From positions 372,001 to 436,000 of the forward strand of contig CAWDVK010000004.1 of assembly GCA_963805715.1 (NCBI GenBank): a DNA stretch of 64,000 nt. The letters run 5' to 3'. The notes below the pieces were generated by a model, which did not search any database, was not told the origin of the DNA, and was given only the letters and a program-made list of their open reading frames with translations. This document shows, piece after piece, positions 59,332-64,000 of the stretch. A program made the translations under genes and the position numbers. The stretch comes from CAWDVK01 sp963805715. Lineage in GTDB: Bacteria > Actinomycetota > Actinomycetes > Streptosporangiales > Streptosporangiaceae. Positions within the stretch are counted from its first letter, which is position 1. Each line of letters opens with the position of its first letter.

Positions 59332-59396
59332 CGCTCGACGGCACTGGTGCCAGCACAGCACACGACCAGCACAGCACACGACGGGAGAGCAACCAC

Positions 59397-60665
59397 ATGA
59401 CCGGCTTCGACATCACGGAACTATCGGCCCTGGAGATCCTCGACTCGCGGGGCCGTCCGACCCTGGCGGTGACCATCAGGCTGGGCGATGGCACGACGGC
59501 CCGGGCCGGCGTGCCATCCGGTGCCTCGACCGGGTCGCGCGAGGCGGTGGAGCGGCGCGACGGAGACCCGGCCCGGTACGAGGGCAAGGGCGTGCTCGGC
59601 GCGGTCGGCGCCGTCAACACTGAGCTCGCTGACCTGCTGCGGGGCCGGTCCTGGTCCGCGCTGCCCGAGGTCGACCAGGCCATGATCAACCTGGACGGGA
59701 CGGCGAACAAGAGCAGGCTGGGCGCGAATGCGATCGTCGGCGTGTCGATGGCGCTGGCCCGGGCCCTGGCGGCCTCGGCCGGCGTTCCGCTGTGGCGGTG
59801 GCTGGCCCCGGACGGGGTGACCCCGAGCCTGCCGGTGCCGCACTTCAACGTGCTCAACGGCGGCGCGCACGCCGCCAACGAGCTGGACTTCCAGGAGTTC
59901 ATGATCGCTCCGCTCGGCGCCCCCTCGGTGACCGAGGCGGTCCGGGCGGGCGCCGAGGTCTACGCGGCGCTGCGCCGCGAGCTCACCGCCCGCAAGCTGT
60001 CCACCGGGCTGGGTGACGAGGGAGGCTTCGCGCCCGAGGTCAGCGAGCCGGAGGAGGTGCTGCGGCTGCTGGTGCAGGCCATCACCGATGCGGGCTACCG
60101 GCCCGGCCCGGACGGGGTGTCGATCGCGCTGGACCTGGCCGCGTCGGAGTTCCGCCAGCCGGACGGCAAGTACCGGGTGGCCGGCGAGCAGCTCAGCAGC
60201 GGTGACCTGATCGAGCGGCTGGCCCGGATCACCGCCGACTTCCCGGTGCACTCGATCGAGGACGGCCTGGGCGAGGATGACGACGAGGGCTGGATCGCGC
60301 TGACCGCGCGGCTGGGCGGGGTGGTGGAGCTGGTCGGTGACGATAACTTCTGCACCAACCCGGCCATCATCACCGCGGCGATCAAGCGCGGCATCGCGAA
60401 CTCCTCGCTGATCAAGCTCAACCAGATCGGCACGGTCACCGAGACGCTGGAGGCCATGGCCATCTGCCGGGACGCGGGATACCGGCAGTTCGTCTCGCAC
60501 CGATCCGGCGAGACCGAGGACTCCTTCATCGCCGACCTGGCGGTCGGCACCGGCTGCGGGCAGCTGAAGACAGGCGCCCCGGCCCGCGGCGAGCGGGTCG
60601 CCAAGTACAACCGGCTGATGGAGATCGAGGCCGCCACGCCCGGACTGCGCTACGGCGCGTCCTGA
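59397..60665 (+). CDS. eno: Enolase, possibly second copy
   Basis: The 422-residue enolase has the loop SGASTGSREAVE, catalytic Glu near NELDFQEFMIAP, metal ligands in LDLAASEF, HSIEDGLGEDD and VGDDNFCTNP, Lys in IKLNQIGTVTETL and the SHRSGETED His loop. It converts 2-phosphoglycerate to PEP. In actinobacteria the main eno usually lies near mazG/divIC, which is absent here, so this gpm-linked copy is likely an additional isozyme. The ATG at 59397 is preferred over the in-frame 59328 start. Confidence 0.92.
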   Translation: MTGFDITELSALEILDSRGRPTLAVTIRLGDGTTARAGVPSGASTGSREAVERRDGDPARYEGKGVLGAVGAVNTELADLLRGRSWSALPEVDQAMINLDGTANKSRLGANAIVGVSMALARALAASAGVPLWRWLAPDGVTPSLPVPHFNVLNGGAHAANELDFQEFMIAPLGAPSVTEAVRAGAEVYAALRRELTARKLSTGLGDEGGFAPEVSEPEEVLRLLVQAITDAGYRPGPDGVSIALDLAASEFRQPDGKYRVAGEQLSSGDLIERLARITADFPVHSIEDGLGEDDDEGWIALTARLGGVVELVGDDNFCTNPAIITAAIKRGIANSSLIKLNQIGTVTETLEAMAICRDAGYRQFVSHRSGETEDSFIADLAVGTGCGQLKTGAPARGERVAKYNRLMEIEAATPGLRYGAS

Positions 60666-60812
60666 CCTGCGCCGCCGAGAGCGCGGAGACGCCAGCGGGC
60701 GGGCGGCCGGGACAGCGCTCCCGGCCGCCGGCCATGCTGGCGGCATGACCATGTCGCACCGGGTCGGGCGGCGGCATGCGCCTGCCGCTTGCCGCCACGA
60801 GACGGCCCGCGG

Positions 60813-61220
60813 ATGAGCGCGCCCGCCGCGGGCAGCCTGCACCACGTGGAACTCTGGGTGCCCGACCTGGACCGCGCCGTCGCCAGCTGGAGCTGGCTGC
60901 TCGGCGAGCTCGGCTACCAGGCCTGCCAGGACTGGCCGGACGGCCGGAGCTGGCGGGCGGGTGACACCTACATCGTCGTCGAGCAGTCGCCTGACCTGCT
61001 GCCCGGCCGGCCCGAGCGCTGCCGGGCCGGCCTGAACCATCTCGCCTTTCACGTCCGTGACCGCGCCGCGGTGGATGCCCTGGCTGCCGCGGCGCCTGCG
61101 CACGGCTGGCAGCTGCTGTTCGCCGACCGGCACCCGCATGCGGGCGGCAGCCAGCATTACGCCGCCTACCTGGAGGACTCCGACGGCTTCGAGGTCGAGC
61201 TGGTCGCGCCGCCCGGCTGA
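60813..61220 (+). CDS. VOC superfamily (glyoxalase-like) protein
   Basis: The 135-residue protein forms two beta-alpha-beta-beta-beta units. Metal-ligand positions are His (SLHHVELWV), Glu (YIVVEQSP), His (GLNHLAFHV) and Glu (GFEVELVAP). These resemble lactoylglutathione lyase and fosfomycin/bleomycin-resistance proteins. The ATG at 60813 has weak signals. Reaction unknown. Confidence 0.82.
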   Translation: MSAPAAGSLHHVELWVPDLDRAVASWSWLLGELGYQACQDWPDGRSWRAGDTYIVVEQSPDLLPGRPERCRAGLNHLAFHVRDRAAVDALAAAAPAHGWQLLFADRHPHAGGSQHYAAYLEDSDGFEVELVAPPG

Positions 61221-61225
61221 GCTGG

Positions 61226-61543
61226 CTAGCTGGCCAGCCGGGGGCAGGGCTCCCGGCCGGCCAGCGGCATGAGGCCGGCTCGCCAGCGGGCGAAGACCGG
61301 GGCGGAGAGCCGCAGGTTGCGCGAGGAGCGGCCGGCCAGCACCGTGAACTGGCCCGGCGGCCAGACCCAGGCGGCCCGCTCGGCGCGGTAGCGGGCGAAC
61401 GCCCGGGCCGGCACCGTCATCCGGGCCTGCACCGCCTCGCCGGGCGCCGCCTGAACCGTCGCGAACGCGGCCAGCGCGAGCACCGGCCGGCCGGCGATGG
61501 CGGTGATGACGTAGAAGCCGATCCTGCGGCTGATCACGCGCAT
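61226..61543 (-). pseudogene. C-terminal remnant of a GH3 beta-glucosidase
   Basis: The ORF reads PVLALAAFATVQAAPGEAVQ, FARYRAERAAWVWPPGQFTV and LAGRSSRNLRLSA. This is the fibronectin-III-like end of GH3 beta-glucosidases (pV-L-gF-V-pGE..., G-WV-PG-F-V-GrSSRdlrL). Nothing of the two catalytic domains remains. The first 18 residues are unrelated. It follows the LacI gene by 9 bases in the same direction, so the regulator has lost its hydrolase target here. Confidence 0.72.
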
Positions 61544-61552
61544 GGCGACCCC

Positions 61553-62656
61553 TCAGGCTGCCGGGGCAGAGACGGGCAGCAGCGTGCCAGCCGGGCAGCC
61601 GCAGCTCTGGCGGCGGACGACCCGGGCGGGCAGCACGATGTCGCGGCCGCGCGGTTCCTCGTGGCTGATCATCGAATACACGGTCTCGAAGGCCGTCACG
61701 CCGAGGTCCTGAATCGGCTGGCGGACCGTGGTGAGCGGGGGCCGCAGATGCCGGGCCACCGGGATGTCGTCGAAGCCCGTCACGGCGACCTGGCCAGGCA
61801 CGTCGAAGCCGTGCTGGGCGAGGGCATGCAGGACGCCGATCGCCGACTGGTCGTTGGCGCACATGATGGCGCGCGGCAGCTCGGCCCCGCTGGCGATCAG
61901 CCGCTCCATCGCGCTGGCCCCGCCAGCGGCCGAGTAGCGGCCCTGCCACTGCGGACCCTGCACGAGCACAGCGCCGCTGCTGGCCGCCTCGGCGGCCACG
62001 GCCTCGAGCCGCGCCACGTTGTCGGGGCTGTCCCGGTGGCCGGCCAGGTAGCCGAGCGTCAGGTAGCCGTGATCGGCGATCAGGTGCCTGGCCAGCTCGC
62101 GCATCCCGGCCTGGTTGTCGCCGCGCACGTTCACGGTGGTCTCCGTCGGCGTGCCCGCCAGCGTCACGACCGGGACCTGCCGGGAGAGCTTGCCAAGCTG
62201 GTGCGGCTCCAGCACCCGGTCGTGCAGGATGAGGCCGTCGCTCTTGCGGGCGAGCGCGAAGATCCGCCTGCCCTGGTCATGGTCATTGAGCTCCACCGAT
62301 CTGACCAGCAGGTCGAATCCGTGCAATTGCGCCACTACCTCCATGCCGCGATTGATCATGTCGGGGAACTGCAGGCTCTCGTCCTCGTCAGCGAACATGC
62401 TGTCGGTGTCCACCCACTGAGGTCGCCGGACGACTACCCCGATGACCTCCTTGAGGCGCGCACTCAGCGCGCGGGCCGCGCCGTCCGGGACGAAGCCAAG
62501 CTCGGCGACGGCCTCCAGCACTCGCTCCCTGGTCTCCGGGCGGGGATTGCGGCGGCCGTTGAGCACCCGGGAGACCGATGCGATCGAGACCCCGGCCACT
62601 CGCGCCACGTCGTAGATCGTGGGCGATGCGATCGCCGTCTCGCCGTTGTCGGTCAC
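61553..62656 (-). CDS. LacI family regulator, probably of a beta-glucoside hydrolase
   Basis: The 367-residue protein has an N-terminal HTH TIYDVARVAGVSIASVSRVL with hinge ARALSARLK. A periplasmic-binding-like effector domain follows (VRRPQWVDTDSMF, DGLILHDRV, VTGFDDIPVARHLRPPLTTVRQP). A C-terminal Cys pair in RRQSCGCPAG is common in actinomycete relatives. The GTG at 62656 is the start. Two perfect 14-16-bp operators lie upstream of its own gene, indicating autoregulation. The effector is unknown. Confidence 0.9.
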   Translation of the reverse strand: MTDNGETAIASPTIYDVARVAGVSIASVSRVLNGRRNPRPETRERVLEAVAELGFVPDGAARALSARLKEVIGVVVRRPQWVDTDSMFADEDESLQFPDMINRGMEVVAQLHGFDLLVRSVELNDHDQGRRIFALARKSDGLILHDRVLEPHQLGKLSRQVPVVTLAGTPTETTVNVRGDNQAGMRELARHLIADHGYLTLGYLAGHRDSPDNVARLEAVAAEAASSGAVLVQGPQWQGRYSAAGGASAMERLIASGAELPRAIMCANDQSAIGVLHALAQHGFDVPGQVAVTGFDDIPVARHLRPPLTTVRQPIQDLGVTAFETVYSMISHEEPRGRDIVLPARVVRRQSCGCPAGTLLPVSAPAA

Positions 62657-62692
62657 CGGGTACCTCGGGCCTTCGGTAGGGGACTGCTCGCC

Positions 62693-62774
62693 GGTAAGCG
62701 CTTACCCAGGCAACCGGCACTGACCTGCGGAAGCTTCTGCATCGGCTGCCTGGTCGAACGGTAAGCGCTTACCG
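62693..62774. promoter_or_regulatory. Two LacI-type operators upstream of the LacI gene
   Basis: GGTAAGCGCTTACC (62693-62706) and CGGTAAGCGCTTACCG (62759-62774) are perfect palindromes sharing the 14-base core, with centres 67 bases apart. The central GC and GTAAGCGCTTAC core are typical of LacI-family sites in actinomycetes. Two sites allow DNA looping. Confidence 0.88.
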
Positions 62775-62919
62775 GAGGGTTGCGAGGACCATAAGCCCGG
62801 CCGATCCGGGGCTCAAGAGTAAACGCCAGGAATGTTACATGACCGTTACATTCGGGCTAAGGGGCCGGACCGGGCGGATGCCCCAGGCAGCCGGCGCCAG
62901 GGCGGGGAGGGCGGGCGGG

Positions 62920-63031
62920 GAGGGATCGAGGCTTGGCGGGGAGGGATCGAGGCTGGCGGGGAGGGATCGAGGCTGGCGGGGAGGGATCGAGGCTGGCGGG
63001 GAGGGATCGAGGCTGGCGGGGAGGGATCGAG
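62920..63031 (+). repeat. 20-bp tandem repeat, about 5.5 copies
   Basis: The unit is GAGGGATCGAGGCTGGCGGG. The first copy has an extra T (GCTTGGCGGG, 21 bases), and the copies at 62941, 62961, 62981 and 63001 are identical, with a partial copy at 63021. Each unit contains GATC and a G-rich run. Confidence 0.92.
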
Positions 63032-63261
63032 GGCAGGCGAGGACAGTCGAGGGCGGGCAGGGAGGGGGCCGATGGCGGGCGGGCGGGGAGGGGCAGAGGG
63101 AACGGGGAGAGCAGAGGGAAAGCCGCGCGCCCGGCCTCGCGGCGCCGCCCGGTCGCGGGGGTGCCGCCCGGTCGCGGAGGTACCGCGGGCCTGCTCCGGC
63201 GGCAGCGCTCCCGCGCGGGCACGGGGAGCGCCGTCCGCGGCCTCGGGCGGCGCCGGCCCGC

Positions 63262-63340
63262 GAAACAGTTCGTTAACGAAAGCCCCGCCACCGCCTGCTC
63301 TTGTGCCGTGCGCGTAACAGCCGGGAAACGTGGCCGAAAC
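63262..63340 (+). promoter_or_regulatory. GlnR-type nitrogen boxes upstream of amt
   Basis: GTAAC (63314-63318), GAAAC (63325-63329) and GAAAC (63336-63340) are spaced by exactly 6 bases, matching the GlnR a-site/b-site pattern (GTnAC-n6-GAAAC). A second cluster at 63262-63282 reads GAAAC-AGTTC-GTTAAC-GAAAG. Both lie 120-200 bases before the ammonium transporter start, the expected place for nitrogen control in actinomycetes. Confidence 0.7.
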
Positions 63341-63459
63341 GCGCGCATGGGAGACATGGAACGTACCGATGGACACGAAGCGGTCGGCTGGGGCCGCGCT
63401 GGTCGGCGTAGCCCGGCTCCCCCGGCAAGCCCCTTCGCTTCAGCCTCTGGAGGCGGAGA

Positions 63460-64000
63460 GTGAATCCCTACGCAAGCTGGCTTAGCGCGGGCGATAACTC
63501 CTGGCAGATGACGGCGGCAACGCTCGTCGGCCTGATGAGTATCCCGGCACTCGCTGTGCTCTACGGCGGCATAGTCCAGCGAAAATGGGCGGTCAACACC
63601 ATGATGATGGTGTTCAGCGCCTTCTGCCTGACGCTCATCGTGTGGGTCTTGTGGGCTTTCAAGATGGGGTTCGGTACGCCGTGGATCGGCGGCAGCCTCC
63701 ATCTCCTGGGCAAGCCGCAGACGGTCGTGGGGTCGGGAGGCGAGCAGGGGCAGGCGAGTATCCCGCTGCTGAACGGGCTGATGCCGAAGTTCCGGTTCCC
63801 GGAAGGCTCGCTGGTCTACTTCCAGTTCGTCTTCGCCGCCATCACGCCCATCCTGTTCATCGGCAGCGTGGTCGGCCGGATCAAGTTCAAGGTCTGGCTG
63901 ATCTTCGTGCCGCTCTGGATCACGTTCGCCTACGCGGTCAACGCGTTCCTGCTGTGGGGCGGCGGCTTCTGGGCCGGCAAGGGCGCGCTGGACTTCAGTG
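63460..64000 (+). CDS. amt: Ammonium transporter, N-terminal part (3' end outside window)
   Basis: GTG at 63460 with GGAGGCGGAG upstream opens an Amt/Rh channel whose first 180 residues are in the window. Visible are helix 1 (MTAATLVGLMSIPALAVLYG), the Gly/Arg loop GGIVQRKWAVNTMMMVFSAF, and FPEGSLVYFQFVFAAITPILF with the Phe gate region. AVNAFLLWGGGFW near the edge is the region before the first pore His. It moves ammonium/ammonia into the cell. A glnK/glnD continuation is expected beyond the window but not seen. Confidence 0.93.
   Translation, partial: MNPYASWLSAGDNSWQMTAATLVGLMSIPALAVLYGGIVQRKWAVNTMMMVFSAFCLTLIVWVLWAFKMGFGTPWIGGSLHLLGKPQTVVGSGGEQGQASIPLLNGLMPKFRFPEGSLVYFQFVFAAITPILFIGSVVGRIKFKVWLIFVPLWITFAYAVNAFLLWGGGFWAGKGALDFS

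Larger units (their letters stand above)
62775..63459. other. Long leader of amt with 20-bp repeat array
   Basis: No gene is credible here. ORFs on both strands are products of the GC-rich repeats. The region contains the 20-bp array (62920-63031), then purine-rich sequence, then two GlnR-like boxes and the amt start. Confidence 0.6.

Noticed and set aside
59421..61949. 842-codon minus-strand ORF opposite enolase
   Set aside because: It is a shadow of the enolase, VOC, GH3-remnant and LacI regions, Arg/Pro-rich, with no domain.

Overview
The window is very GC-rich actinobacterial chromosome. The left end carries a locus order familiar from filamentous actinomycetes (pyrG, NUDIX, ald, xerD, parA, small gene, scpA, scpB, pseudouridine synthase, aroH, tyrA, cmk, der). 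Two HTH-DUF5753/DUF397 modules with an anti-sigma-type ATPase, a T-box regulated second AspRS, GlnR-type boxes before amt and many GTG starts also fit a Streptomyces- or Streptosporangiales-like soil organism. No species can be named from the sequence alone.

Layout. 1-11187: plus-strand housekeeping block for nucleotide metabolism, recombination, chromosome segregation and condensation, aromatic amino acids and ribosome assembly. 11204-14207: HATPase plus two XRE/DUF397 modules meeting tail to tail. 14571-18076: aldo/keto reductase, secreted protease, MFS transporter. 18111-18663: a 74-bp perfect tandem array. Its minus strand carries eight copies of a ribosome-binding site plus a six-codon ORF (MRGEWG), closed by a hairpin. 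18883-30000: degenerate GGDEF membrane protein, oxidoreductase, Uma2, T-box/AspRS2, PaiB-like, MarR/YceI divergon, peroxiredoxin, aquaporin, phosphoribosyltransferase-hydrolase fusion. 30080-34000: a scarred stretch with a DHFR/SDR deletion chimera, two tiny membrane proteins, a FAD monooxygenase, tRNA-Pro and a decayed PD-(D/E)XK endonuclease gene. 34092-43213: GH20, TetR, amidase, GT51, GtrA (with a partial duplicate) and an ABC-2 exporter. 43214-45800: degraded region with methyltransferase and toxin-antitoxin remnants. 45819-49889 (minus): PLP decarboxylase, DUF885 and phosphotriesterase-family genes. 49960-55252 (plus): an operon of three acyl-CoA dehydrogenases and two SDRs. 55249-61220: small proteins, GNAT, adenosine-specific kinase, lipoprotein, Hsp20, a phosphoglycerate mutase-enolase pair and a VOC protein. 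61226-64000: LacI regulator with two perfect operators and a truncated GH3 remnant, a 20-bp repeat array, and the start of an ammonium transporter.

Two otherwise intact genes (tyrA and the third acyl-CoA dehydrogenase) each carry one frameshift in a G or C run. These may be real or assembly errors. Short tandem repeats are common, both between genes and as in-frame linkers inside proteins. The strongest candidate for an undescribed system is the hexapeptide array at 18111-18663.
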